From Sanguinoderma infundibulare (Eukaryota; Basidiomycota; Agaricomycetes; Polyporales; Polyporaceae), in assembly GCA_032821775.1 (NCBI GenBank), contig JAVLRN010000005.1:2542001-2606000 (forward strand): DNA of 64,000 nt. The letters are read 5' to 3'. Numbering within the stretch: the first letter of the stretch is position 1; every line of letters starts with the position of its first letter. The position numbers and the translations under genes were made by a program. Under the pieces are notes generated by a model that saw only the letters and a program-made list of their open reading frames with translations, did not search any database and was not told the DNA's origin. Shown here piece after piece: positions 11,940-21,377 of this stretch.

Positions 11940-13458
11940 TCAAGTCCCCAGCCCAAGCATCTTCACCATCTCCAGGACTTTGGGCTTGGAGAGAGACTTG
12001 GTTAGGATATCTGCTGGCATGTCAGAGGTGCGCAGATGGACAATCTCAATGTGCCCCTTTGCCACCTCATCCTTGAGCCAGTAGAAGTGCAGATCCAGGT
12101 GCTTCATGTGCCCATGGTGCTTAGGGTTCTTGAGCGGAGAGATTGTTAATGTGCAGCTTGGAGAAGAAGAGGTTGTAGCCAAACTCTGTGAGCAGATTGC
12201 ACAACCAGAGCATCTCCTGACCAGCTGAGACCGCTGCAACAAACTCTGCCTCTGTGGTAGACAGCGCCACAATGCCCTGAAGACAACTCGACCAGGAAAT
12301 TGTACCTGTGCCCATCTTGATAATATGCCCAGAGGTAGAGTGACCAGTGTCAGGGCAGCCAGCGTGGTCAGCATCGGTGTAGGCGGTAAAGACCTCAGGA
12401 TCTGGTGATGGGGCATAGGTGAGCTTGTAGTCAATTGTGCCCTTGATGTAGCAGAAGAGGTGCTTGACTGCCTTTCAGTGCGCCATCCCTGGGTTCTGGG
12501 AGAAGCGTGCAAGGTTGCCAACAGTGTGGGAGATGTCTGGATGCATTGCAACAGCGAGGTAGAAGAGAGAACCGACCACTTGGCTGTAGGGAATGTCCTG
12601 CATCTCCCAGATATCAGAGGGTGATGTTGGAGACATGTCTGCACTGAGGCAAAGGCCAGGATCCATGGGAGTGCCCACTGGGTTGCTGTCTGCAAAGCCA
12701 TACTGCTCGAGGATTCCAGGGCATACTCGTGCTGCGAGATAGACAGGGAATGCTTCAACCTGTCATGCTCAATGCAGACACCAAGGAGCCAGGAAGTGGG
12801 GTCAAGGTCTCGCAGCTTGAAGTGCGCATGGAAGTTGTCCTTGACATGCTGGATTGCAGCCTTGTCCTTGCCTGCAATGGTGATGTCATTGGCAAAGACA
12901 GTGATGAATGATGCGCACACCATCACACAGGTAGACCCAGACACTGTGCTCACAGACAAGGCAGTCAAAGCCCAGCTTGGTGAGTACCTCATGGAGCTTC
13001 TCATGCCAGCAGCGGCCAGCCTGCTTGAGGCCATAGAGGGCCTTGTGCAGGGGCCACACCCACTGAGGAGACTTCTCCTCAAAGCCCTCAGGCTGACACA
13101 TGTAGACCTCCTCCTTGAGCTTGCCACTGAGATAGGCAGAGGAGATGTCGACTGACTCAAGCTCCAGGTCCTCGAGGGCTGCAAGTGCAAGGATGGCTTG
13201 AATCGACACCCACTTGGGTGTGGGGGCAAAGGTCTCATTGTACTCAAAGCCATGAAGCTGGGAGAAGCTCTTGGCGACAAGACAACCCTTGTACCGCTCG
13301 ATGGAGCTGTCTGCATTGCACTTGACCTGGAAAACCCAGCAGCAGCCAATGGCCTTGCATCCAGGAGGAAGCTGGACAAGCTCAAAGGTGCCATTGCCAT
13401 TCTCAACTAGGGAAGTGGATCTCCTCCCAGGCAGCCTCAAGCCACTTGGTGCACTCAT
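11940..13458 (-). pseudogene. Copia reverse transcriptase/RNase H (RVT_2) with frameshifts
   Basis: The minus strand carries the complete order of a copia RT and RNase H, but across several frames. Frame one (13458-12890) reads FELVQLPPGCKAIGCCWVFQ, then ERYKGCLVAKSFSQ and ALYGLKQAGRCWHEKLHEVL. Another frame gives DITIAGKDKAAIQHVKDNFH and SWLLGVCIEHDR. A third (12678-12475) reads GTPMDPGLCLSADMSPTSP. A fourth (12315-12121) reads IVALSTTEAEFVAAVSAGQE, the RNase H part. The end HMKHLDLHFYWLKDEVAKGH to about 11940 returns to an earlier frame. The active-site box reads AND where the family has V/A-D-D (AAT, plus-strand att at 12888-12890). At least three frameshifts make it non-functional. The 488-codon open stretch over this region is a mixture of real and out-of-frame pieces. 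Confidence 0.85.
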
Positions 13459-13705
13459 CCTGGGGCTGCATGATCCAGGGTCAGAGACTCATCCAGGTGC
13501 AGACTGTTGGTCAGGGAGATGGCCATTGGGGTGGTGCTCAGGAGATGGGTAATGACATAGTGCTGTCAAGCTGGCAAAATGATGTGGCAAGAGGATGAGA
13601 GCTGTGCATCAAGCAATGAGAGTCAGAGCAAAGAAGGGTGTGGGGGTGGACTGAGAGCGATGGGGAAGGCAAGTTTGGACGTCCTGAGGCCGTCAGAGCA
13701 CAGGG
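13459..13705 (-). other. Remaining internal sequence of copia element Y
   Basis: No recognisable domain is found between the RT start and the primer-binding site. In a complete copia element gag, protease and integrase would lie here (over 2.5 kb), so this short linker marks a large internal deletion. Confidence 0.5.
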
Positions 13706-13710
13706 CTCAT
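13696..13710 (-). promoter_or_regulatory. Primer-binding site of copia element Y, split by an insertion
   Basis: If the nested element and one copy of its CTCAT duplication are removed, the plus strand reads CAGGGCTCATAACC directly next to the 5' LTR end (15631). This equals the anticodon stem-loop sequence of eukaryotic initiator tRNA-Met, so the minus strand is its complement with no gap to the LTR. The other half of the site lies at 15622-15630. Confidence 0.72.
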
Positions 13711-13950
13711 TGTGAAAAGGATGGGCGGCTCGATGAGGCAGACGATGCGAGGGTCGTGTTTGGCTGGAGATGCAGATGAGAGAGAGTGACAAAGAGGGGG
13801 AGTCTCCTTACAAACGCGTGAGGTACAGGATACAACGGTACAGAATATAAGTAAATACGGAGGCTTCTGTAAACGTATATACGAGCAGAGCCGAACGTAA
13901 ATGGAGCGGGTCTGAGCGGAAACATTCACTAAAGTGCCCGAAAGTCAACA
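13711..13950 (-). repeat. 3' LTR of gag-only element Z
   Basis: 240 bp, TGTGAAAAGG to AAGTCAACA on the plus strand. It differs from the 5' LTR at 19 positions, all transitions and no indels, 18 of them at CpG sites. A TATA-like box is present on the minus strand (TTATATTCTGTACC near 13834-13847). Confidence 0.92.
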
Positions 13951-14434
13951 CACCCCTTTGAACAGTGTAGCGAGGATGAGCAAGAAATAACAAAAAGGCG
14001 GGGAGGGGACAGCAGTTGTGCGAGTGAAGACAACAAAAAGTAAGAGTAATGTAGCACTCCCTGAAACTGGGCAGCAAAATGAGAGCTACGTCAAACATCA
14101 CAAAAGCAACAACATACCGAAACAAAACCCAAAGTTACCCAACTTCCAACGGTAGGGCTACCGCACACGTGCGCATCATGCGTTGGCGTCCAGGCGTCTG
14201 CCGCAACTCTTCCACTAGGGAACTCCTCTAGGGACCACGCATTCGAGCCCCAGGCAGGCGTGCTGGCATCGCAACGAAGGAGAGGTCTGGGGTTCAGGTC
14301 ATGGGGAATGACGTCAGACGTACGGGGGTCTTCGACATACTATGGGGTCGTGGTGAGGTCGTAAATGGCAAGGGTTGTAAAGGTGGGTCATGACGAGAGT
14401 CGAGGGATAGGAATGTGAGGGATGTACAAGGCAA
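13951..14434 (-). other. 3' non-coding region of gag-only element Z
   Basis: About 480 bases between the gag stop and the 3' LTR. No open frame with recognisable domains was seen on either strand. It may hold packaging or replication signals of the non-autonomous element; this is inference from position only. Confidence 0.4.
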
Positions 14435-15226
14435 CTAGGTGTAGAGGACTTGACATAACTCGGCTTCTGGCACAGGGGCACAGGCAGCGGCAGTGGTGAT
14501 CACAGTGCGCTCACGGAAAGGCTTGCACGGCTGCAGGCAGTCTTGCTGGTAGTGGCCCTTGGCACCACAATTGAAGCAGGTGATCGCGGAGAGTGGGGTC
14601 TTGCTGCGGGAGGCGATGCGAGCAGAGGCAGCGATGGGAGAGGAAGAGGAAGGCGAGGAATGGGACTGATGAGACTCCTCATTGACGAGGCGCTTGACAA
14701 CATTCTCCACAGTGAGGTCAGCAGGAGGGGTGGCATTGAGGGTGACGATGAACTGGTTGTAGGCGCCAGGGAGGCCCTTCGTCAGGACAATAATGACATC
14801 CTCGTCGTCGATCGTGGCACCAATCTCATTGAGCTGAAAGGCAGCTTGACGGACGTTGGCAATCCACAAGGTCATGGACTGGTCCACACGCTTGACCATG
14901 GAAAAGAAGTCGCGATGGAGGGAGAGGCAAGTACTGAAGCCACGGGACATGTGGACAGTCTCAAGGGCAATCCAAAGACCGTGGGAGGTGTCCACATTGC
15001 GGGTGTGTCTGAGCTGCTGCAGGGAGAGGTTGAGAATGATCTTGGAGAATGCCTGCCAGTCTTTCTTGATCCAGGCGGCGACGGGTCTGGCATTGATGGA
15101 GCCAACAGGTCAGGTGATAGTGCCTGATGTGATGTCCCAGGTGTCTTGGTGAACGAGAATGGCTTGCATGAACATGCGCCATTCGACGTAGTTCACTTCG
15201 TTGAGCTTCGGAATCGTGGGAGCCAT
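14435..15226 (-). CDS. Copia-type Gag of element Z, one premature stop
   Basis: The minus-strand frame starts with MAPTIPKLNEVNYVEWRMFM, a standard copia Gag start, at 15226 (CAT at 15224-15226). It runs to a stop at 14435 and encodes 263 residues if one in-frame TGA (15107-15109) is read through. The rest is open, which contrasts with all neighbouring elements. The TGA codon could derive from CGA by a CpG transition, but this is inference. The core region contains IGATIDDEDVIIVLTKGLPG and TPPADLTVENVVKRLVNEE, as in UBN2-type Gag. A CCHC zinc knuckle CFNCGAKGHYQQDC lies at about 14538-14578, followed by a basic stretch. Gag would form the particle and bind RNA. No protease site or Pol follows. 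An upstream in-frame ATG at 15325 is less likely, as it lacks Gag similarity. Confidence 0.82.
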
Positions 15227-15381
15227 GGGGAGCGACGGATGGAGGGGATGGGGATTGGATATGATGGGAATGGGAATCAGGGACATACACGGGTCATGGG
15301 AGCAAAATCGAACAGAAGTAGTCACTTGGGCAGGACTAGGCTACAGCACAAATTATCCTTCGAGCAGAGGAGACACGTTTG

Positions 15382-15621
15382 TGTGAAAAGGATGGGCAGC
15401 TCGACGAGGCGGATGATGCGAGGGTCGCGTTTGGCCGGAGACGCGGACGAGAGAGAGCGACAAAGAGGGGGAGTCTCCTTGCAAACGCGTGAGGTACAGG
15501 ATACAATGGTACAGAATATAAGTAAATACAGAGGCTTCTGTAAACGTATATACGAGCAGAGCTGAACGTAAATGGAGTGGGTCCGAGCAGAAACATTCAC
15601 TAAAGCACCCGAAAGTCAACA
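15382..15621 (-). repeat. 5' LTR of gag-only element Z
   Basis: 240 bp, the partner of 13711-13950 (92 percent identical by hand alignment, transitions only). It is followed to the right by the target copy CTCAT (15622-15626). Confidence 0.92.
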
Positions 15622-15630
15622 CTCATAACC

Positions 15631-15996
15631 TGTTAGTTGCAGTGGGCCCAGGAGTGGTCACAATTGCCTATGTCGAGAACTGTGAAGTCTAAGGACTGAC
15701 AGAGCACGACACAGGCATGCTAAGGCTATGCTGATCACATGAATATGTAGCATACATGTCCAAACACCTGTCGCACTAAACTGGCACCTGCACGATGAGA
15801 AATGATGGAGATATGGACTAGGAGCTGTATCTAGGCTAGAACTGTGCAGGAATGTAAAGTAGGCAATAACTATGGAAGGAGTGGTGCTACAGCTAAGCGG
15901 AAAATATTGTAGGTAGGGGAACATGTAAAGAATGACTAGTTCAAGTGGAGACTTGATATGGGCAAAGGAGCCACCACTAGAGTGGCGACTTCAACA
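15631..15996 (-). repeat. 5' LTR of copia element Y, diverged
   Basis: 366 bp, TGTTAGTTGCAGTGGG to GGCGACTTCAACA on the plus strand. It is homologous to the LTRs at 11498 and 16132 but lacks about 50 bp of internal near-duplication and is more diverged. Its left end abuts the tRNA-Met primer-binding site directly. Confidence 0.8.
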
Positions 15997-16789
15997 TGGA
16001 CAGCAGGAGTGGTTGTCATCACAGTGAGACCAGAGGTGTAGATCTGAATGATCAGGTCCATGGCCTGCAGAAGCTTTGAGAGAAGGATCATCCCTTTGAT
16101 GTGCTCAGTGACAGTGAACGCATGATCTTGATGTTGAAGTCGCCGCTCTAGCGGTGGGGTTTATGCCCGTATCAAGTCCCCACTTGGACCAGTCATTACT
16201 TACGTGTTCCCCTACTTATCATAATTTTCGCTTAGCTGTAGCATCACTCCTTCCATAGTTATCGCATTGTCTACATTACTGCACAGTTCTAGCCTAGTTA
16301 GAGCTCCTAGTTTACTTTAGTGCATATCTCTGTCATTTCTCATCATGTAGGTGCCAGTTCAGCGCTATAGGTGTTTGGACATGTATGCTACACACCCACA
16401 TGATCGGCGTGGCCTTAGGACACCTGTGTCGTGCTCTGCTAGTCCTTAGACTTCACACAGCTTGATACAGGTGAGTAGTTAGCATCCCCTGCAATGTATA
16501 GACTTCACAGAGCTTGATACAGACCTTGTGACCACTCCTGGGCCCACTGCAGCCAATACTTGAGGATCTGAAAGTGAGCATGGAGGTTGTCCATTGCAGG
16601 AATGGGCTTGGACTTGCTATGGATGGTGATGTCCATGGCTGCACAGAAGTCCTAGTAGATGACTGAGATGCCAGACTTTTCATAGGTGTCCTTGAGATAG
16701 TCCCATACCTCTTTGGTGGTGGCTTTGGATGCAATCATGGTGCTGATAGTGTCATCAATGCAGAGGTGAATGTTGGCTGGCAGTAGTAT
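15997..16789 (-). pseudogene. Copia X gag fragment interrupted by a solo LTR
   Basis: Minus-strand pieces at 16789-16559 (LPANIHLCIDDTISTMIASK, then SGISVIYYDFCAAMDITIHS and HAHFQILKY) and at 16131-15997 (AFTVTEHIKGMILLSKLLQA, then MDLIIQIYTSGLTV) form one UBN2-type copia Gag segment. The solo LTR 16132-16558 separates them. Stops are present. This is a second copy of the gag at 11267-11497, in inverted orientation. Confidence 0.72.
16132..16558 (+). mobile_element. Solo copia LTR with target duplication
   Basis: A 427-bp LTR begins TGTTGAAGTCGCC and ends GCAGCCAATA (intact family end CAACA). The pentamer CTTGA occurs directly on both sides (16127-16131 and 16559-16563). No internal sequence accompanies it, so LTR-LTR recombination is the likely origin. 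It is almost identical to the 3' LTR at 11498-11924 but inverted. Confidence 0.88.
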
Positions 16790-17437
16790 TAAGGCTGAAC
16801 ATGGGTATGGGTTCCTTGCAGGTATACCCATATATACCTGGATCTGGACCTGTGGGTATGGGTTTTGTGGATATGGGTACCTGGTGTATGGGTCAGGCAC
16901 AGATCCAGGTCAGAGGTTTTGGGGCTGTGAGTTACCTGCAGGTTACCCATGGGTTTTTTTTTTAAAAAATAAGCAGTGTGTATATCTTCAATGAGTGGTC
17001 TGTATGATCTATTTGCCCACAATAAGTGCAACAGAGACTGATTGTTTGATTGGGCTATGATTAGATGTGCTGCCTTCAGCCTCCTCTAGCCTATGCTGGT
17101 GCTTAAACCTTGCACCTGATCTGGGATTTGACTCATGTAAGTTATGTTATAGCCCTAATTCTATCATAGTCATAGAGATTATTGTCAGCTTCCATAACAT
17201 TGGACAAGTGAGCCTTATGGCACACTGCATATATGGTGCTTATTGATGCATTCCAGATATGTCTACCTCTTCTTCTCACTTACCTTCACCCCTCTGCAGT
17301 GGATTGTAGATCAGGAGGATGTAAACAGCAACAGAAAATGAAGGAGGGATACACATAGTATGTAGTGATCTCAGTAGTATTAGATTTATATTTAAAAATA
17401 TAATGATTAAGTTAAACCTGAATAGTTGTTTCAATAG
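16132..17437 (-). repeat. Right arm of the 1.3-kb inverted duplication
   Basis: Reverse complement of 10616-11924. It contains the solo LTR, copia X gag and the right part of the family-2 hAT-like element (16790-17437). The homology ends at 17437 inside the hAT-like element. Confidence 0.88.
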
Positions 17438-17479
17438 AGAATAACATTAGGAAGATGTTAGACCAAATCAAATATAGTC

Positions 17480-17735
17480 AGATAGATCTGAGATGGTCAG
17501 AGAAGGGTGCTAGATGAGAGTGAGTGGAGTCAAATGGGACTTGGAGCTTGACTAGAGGATATCACTAGAGCTAGATGGTCTAGATACTAGAAACTAGGTG
17601 CTGGAGGACTAAATGCTGAAGGACTAGATAGACTAAAAGCTAGATGCTGATGCTGCCCAAGAGTGTGAAACATGAGGAGCAGCTGCAGCAGACAGTTGAA
17701 CTGAGCTCTGAACTGTGAGGAGGTGAAAGCTGTCC
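17480..17735 (-). repeat. Fragment of a gypsy family-A LTR, inverted
   Basis: The minus strand matches the middle of the family-A LTRs at 27263-28170 and 46770-47632, including the AGCATCTAGTTTCTAGCC-type repeat and the stretch around CACAGTTCAGAGCTCAG. Ends are ragged. The bases 17736-17960 hold nothing that I recognise. Confidence 0.6.
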
Positions 17736-17959
17736 ATTCTGAATTATACTGGTGACTAAATACAAGCTACTACTCTCCATCTGAAGCTGATCTGGCTCCC
17801 ACTGTTATTGCCTACAAACTATCTCCCTACAACTTACTATACACATCTGACATAGTCCAGAGGACACATTGCTGGTCCAGAGTCCTAGTGGAGGTCACTG
17901 TCCAAACAGTCATGATCATGTGGCTGCATCTTGCCATAGAGTTCTACAAAACCCTGCCC

Positions 17960-18640
17960 ATCATCTCTTATATTGCAGTCTGAACAACTGTTGCAGAGGC
18001 TAGTATTCAGTATGGTGGTAGTCTGATGGCAGTCCACTAGAAGCATGCTAGCTCTATGCCTCCTATGCTGGCACTGGTCCTGGTTCTATCAACAGTTTTG
18101 TAAACTTCTACTGGTGATTTATAAAGAACTTTAGTATGATCTATAAACCCCTGGATCACCTCACTGATAATGCCCTTTGGCAATGGAGTAAGGAGGAGCA
18201 GACTGCCTTTGATGAGCTCAAGCATTGATTTGTTGAAAGCCCTGTACTGAGCATGTACAACTCTGACTGCCCAACCAGAGTCAAAGTCTTAGCTCAGGAG
18301 GGTGAAAATAACAAATGGCATTCAGTTGCTTTTCACTTTCAGTCAATGAACAATGCAGAGCACAACTACAAGATCTATGATGTAAAGATGCTTACAATCA
18401 TCCATGCTTTCAAAGTATGGCACTACTTATAGAGTTTATCAAACAAGTTTGAGATCTAGTCAGATCATAAAAATCTTGAATACTGAATCACAGTGCAGAA
18501 CCTCACATGGAGGTAAGCATAATGGACTCTTTATCTGTCACAGTTCAACTTTGTCATCTTTTATAAACTCAGTGTATTCAATAGTAGAGCAGATGCACTG
18601 TTACATCATCCTGATCATCAGAAGAAGGACACTGATAACA
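17960..18640 (+). pseudogene. Gypsy RNase H fragment related to element G1
   Basis: Plus-strand frames read SPVLSMYNSDCPTRVKVLAQ and EGENNKWHSVAFHFQSMNNA, then EHNYKIYDVKMLTIIHAFKV and SDHKNLEY, the RNase H block of chromoviral gypsy elements, ending with a HHPDHQKKDTDN linker. The equivalent stretch in G1 (about 4560-4030, minus strand) is closely similar. Stops are frequent. There are no LTR or integrase parts, so this is a fragment. Confidence 0.7.
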
Positions 18641-18659
18641 ACAGAACCACCTGGTTCCT

Positions 18660-20585
18660 ATCTGGGTAGTTCTTTATTGGATGATGGTGAAGAAGATGAA
18701 TCGGGTCGAGGACGCTATGCTAGAGGGGTCGGGCACGTGATATCTGGCCGAAGGAGTTCCCTGGCATCACCAGGTCATCTCCGAATGCTCCGATGTGAGC
18801 TCCACGATCTGCATCTGTCAAGTGCAGCAGTCACATTGGGAAGCCATATTCCATTCCATCCACTCACACTGGATTGTGTGCATGTGGTGGAAGACGTCAG
18901 AGGACAAGATGATACCTTTGGATCAGCCCTAACGTCCCAATCTGCCCAGTCAGATGTAGATCCAAAGTTGTCATGACTTTGCATCGTGCGAGACTTACCC
19001 TTTCTATATTCCTCAATACCACGCACAACAGTGGAGGCAGTCATACCATCGATCAGACATCCAGTTAGTCCGACCTCTACCCAGTTGCTAGACCACGCTA
19101 CATATGGGATCAAATATGGAACATCCATGCCAACCCTTGCCCATGCAGTCTCAGATGCTACTACAGGTCCTCTGAGTGTTTCTGCAGTGCAGCTGAAGGC
19201 TCTGAGAGGGAGAGTGGGACACACACCTGTATCAAATGCAAATGTACCCCTTCATGTGCCAGTGGGCGTAGCCACAGCCCATCTATCAGTACAATCACCA
19301 GTGCCTTCGGGACCAATGCAAGCACCGGGCAGATGTCTGACAAGTACTAGAAAGAAGGCTATGCCAGTTCAGGGAGACCAAACAGTCCTGCCTATCAATG
19401 AGGATGACCCACAGACCTTCCTTCGGTACTTCTGTAACCTCGAACTCCTCTTCAATAGACATGGAATCGGCAATGCTTCTGCTAGTGACTCCCTCGAGTG
19501 CAAGGCATGCACCGTACAATATCTCTCTGACATCCTCTACTGAGCATGGTCGATGCTGCCAAGCTTCAAGGCCGTCAATAGGACGTATGTGGAGTTTAAG
19601 GTGGAGGTCCTGCTTCAATACCCGGGGATAAACACACCAAATGTTTATGTTATGGGTGACCTGGAGGAGATTGTACAGAGGAGACGCAAATGAGGCAAGC
19701 ATAAATGAATATTCGCTTTACTATCAGGAGCTGAGACCGATTGTGCAGTATCTGCTTGGTATTGGGCGTATGCATCAATGCGAGGTGAACCATACACTCC
19801 TACCAGCAATAAGTGCGGACCTCAGATCAGCTCTGGCGACTTGACTAAGGAAAAATGTTCCAAGCTGACCAGTGGATACCTCATATACATTTGCACAAAT
19901 GCATAAAGCCATCAAATACATTTTACAGCACAAAAACAATGACTTCGATGTATTCGATGCAGAATACATGGCCCCTTCAACAATATCTCGAGGAGAGCTG
20001 CATTGACAGTTGGACATGCACATGCAATTGAGCATGATAGAGAGCAAAGCAGCAGGGGCGGTCACACAAATAAATGACTTCGGCTACAGGATGAAAGTGA
20101 TTGAGAAGCAGTTCAAAAATGTTCAAATATCCACACCTTTACCACTTCAGAGAGGACTGCTTCGTCCGATGATGCCTAGGCAGGACTGCTTCTACTGTGG
20201 CTTGGAGGGCTGCACGGCAAGGATGTGCCTGGAAGTGGTGGAGGACATCAAGGCAGGAAAAATCTGGAGGCAGGTGGATGGAATGTTGGTGTTGTTTGAT
20301 GGCAGTCTGATGAGATATGATATACACAGTGCAACATGGCAGGAGAAGGTCAACATCTACTATGGTGCAAATAGGGCAGAAGCATTGGTGACCACACTGA
20401 TGCTCGAAACTTTCCACCAACCGTGCAACAGAGAAATCAAATGCACAGATCTAACAAGCACATCCATGTTTGAAGAGCTGATAAGATGCAACATATGGGA
20501 GAGGGCCTCAGAAGATGCATACAGGCGGATCAGCCAGGGAGGGCAGTCGTCCCAAACAGAATTACCAAATGTGACTCAACTATGA
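18660..20585 (+). pseudogene. A1 gag with altered zinc knuckle
   Basis: The frame around 19380-19540 reads LPINEDDPQTFLRYFCNLEL and FNRHGIGN, then YVEFKVEVLLQYPGINTPNV, the conserved N-terminal Gag region of a large agaricomycete gypsy family. From 20010 a 191-codon open frame gives KVIEKQFKNVQI and a knuckle CFYCGLEGCTARMC, then EVVEDIKAGKIWRQVDGMLV. The position normally held by the knuckle histidine is C. The paralogue in A2 (35895-37136) has the same layout and the same altered position. Several stops and frameshifts occur between 19540 and 20010. Confidence 0.75.
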
Positions 20586-21260
20586 CCCCTGGCCCCTCCT
20601 ACAAGATCATCCAACTCTCTGATGCAACTGTGACATATAGGATCTAACTCACCATCAGAGACATTAGATGACCATCTGACGCCTGCAGTTTTTACTCCTA
20701 CAGTGTGAAGGAGTGCCAGGGGACAGTCTCTCCTACACAGGAATGTCCACCAATGAGGTGGCCCCGTGGGCTTTGGTGTCCACGTATATCATTGATAGGA
20801 TGCACTATGGAGTAGAGAGCATAGCAATAGGAACACCCGTCAGGACCAAAAGTGTGGATCCTCCTGCGCTCGCATGCAGGTAACACCTTCTACAGTCCAA
20901 TCACTGCAAAGAACAGAGCCGACAACCAGGGGAGCTGGCCTCTTCAAGGATTACCCCTTATCAATTTCCTGCAGGGAGGTCTCAGGAGCTCAGTGGAGAG
21001 GAATATACCAATGGGCGACACAGTGTGAGGAGCAGGCTTGAGGCTTTTATTCGATCATTGTGGACGATGTCAAGCTGGCGACGTAAATGCTGCTGGTAGC
21101 GGATGTGCACACACCACAATCTTTGCAGGACCTATAATACAACATACATTTCAAGGTATATGGCTGTCTGATGCGACTACACTGATCCACAATTTACAAA
21201 TGGAGAACACACGGGGTACAGATGAATGAAACAGAGCACGAGGGAAGTCTGACGCCTACC
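20586..21260 (+). other. A1 deletion junction and convergent 3' region
   Basis: No confident gene. Around 20985-21010 the sequence AGCTCAGTGGAGAGGAATATACC matches, with few changes, the stretch behind integrase in A2 (42997-43020), shown there as a purine tract. The lost protease-RT-integrase part therefore lies between about 20600 and 20985. This is also where the transcripts of gag/pol and of the antisense genes would converge. (Motif written in two parts: AGCTCAGTGGAGAGG and AATATACC.). Confidence 0.5.
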
Positions 21261-21377
21261 CATGACAAGTCCTAGTCAATGCCCTGACCTACGTGACCTT
21301 GCCGAACGAACCCTGCAAACCATTCTCGCCGGTCGGATCAGTGCCCACCTGGTCAGTCCTAGTCAAAGGACCTGCCT

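Larger units (their letters stand above)
13711..15621 (-). mobile_element. Gag-only Ty1/copia element Z, complete ends and target duplication
   Basis: Two 240-bp LTRs (13711-13950 and 15382-15621) flank a 1431-bp interior with a single gag gene and no protease, integrase or RT. The flanking pentamer CTCAT is duplicated perfectly (13706-13710 and 15622-15626). The purine run AAAGGGG next to 13951 (minus strand) fits a polypurine tract. The element is a structurally complete non-autonomous copia element that would depend on Pol in trans. It is much richer in CpG than its surroundings, suggesting a younger age. It sits in the primer-binding site of element Y. Confidence 0.9.
11498..15996 (-). 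mobile_element. Ty1/copia element Y, minus strand, internally deleted
   Basis: The element is bounded by a 3' LTR (11498-11924) and a 5' LTR (15631-15996) in direct orientation. It keeps a polypurine tract, an RT/RNase H pseudogene and a primer-binding site, but gag and integrase are missing. A complete gag-only copia element (13711-15621) is nested in its primer-binding site. The two LTRs differ in length (427 and 366 bp) and the flanking pentamers do not match (TCAAG and TGGAC), so the present ends are probably the product of a rearrangement and not of one insertion. Confidence 0.75.

Noticed and set aside
11940..13406. A 488-codon open stretch on the minus strand, the longest in the window
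   Set aside because: Only parts of it (DITIAGKDKAAI and the HMKHLDLHFYWLKD end) are real copia sequence. The rest is out of frame with the recognisable RT and RNase H blocks, which lie in other frames. It is not one gene.
14543..15127. A 194-codon open stretch on the plus strand
   Set aside because: It is the reverse strand of the copia gag of element Z. The gag frame has clear motifs and this one has none.
13696..15630. A match to initiator tRNA-Met, possibly a tRNA gene
   Set aside because: Only the anticodon stem-loop part matches, and it adjoins an LTR end. It is a primer-binding site, not a tRNA gene.
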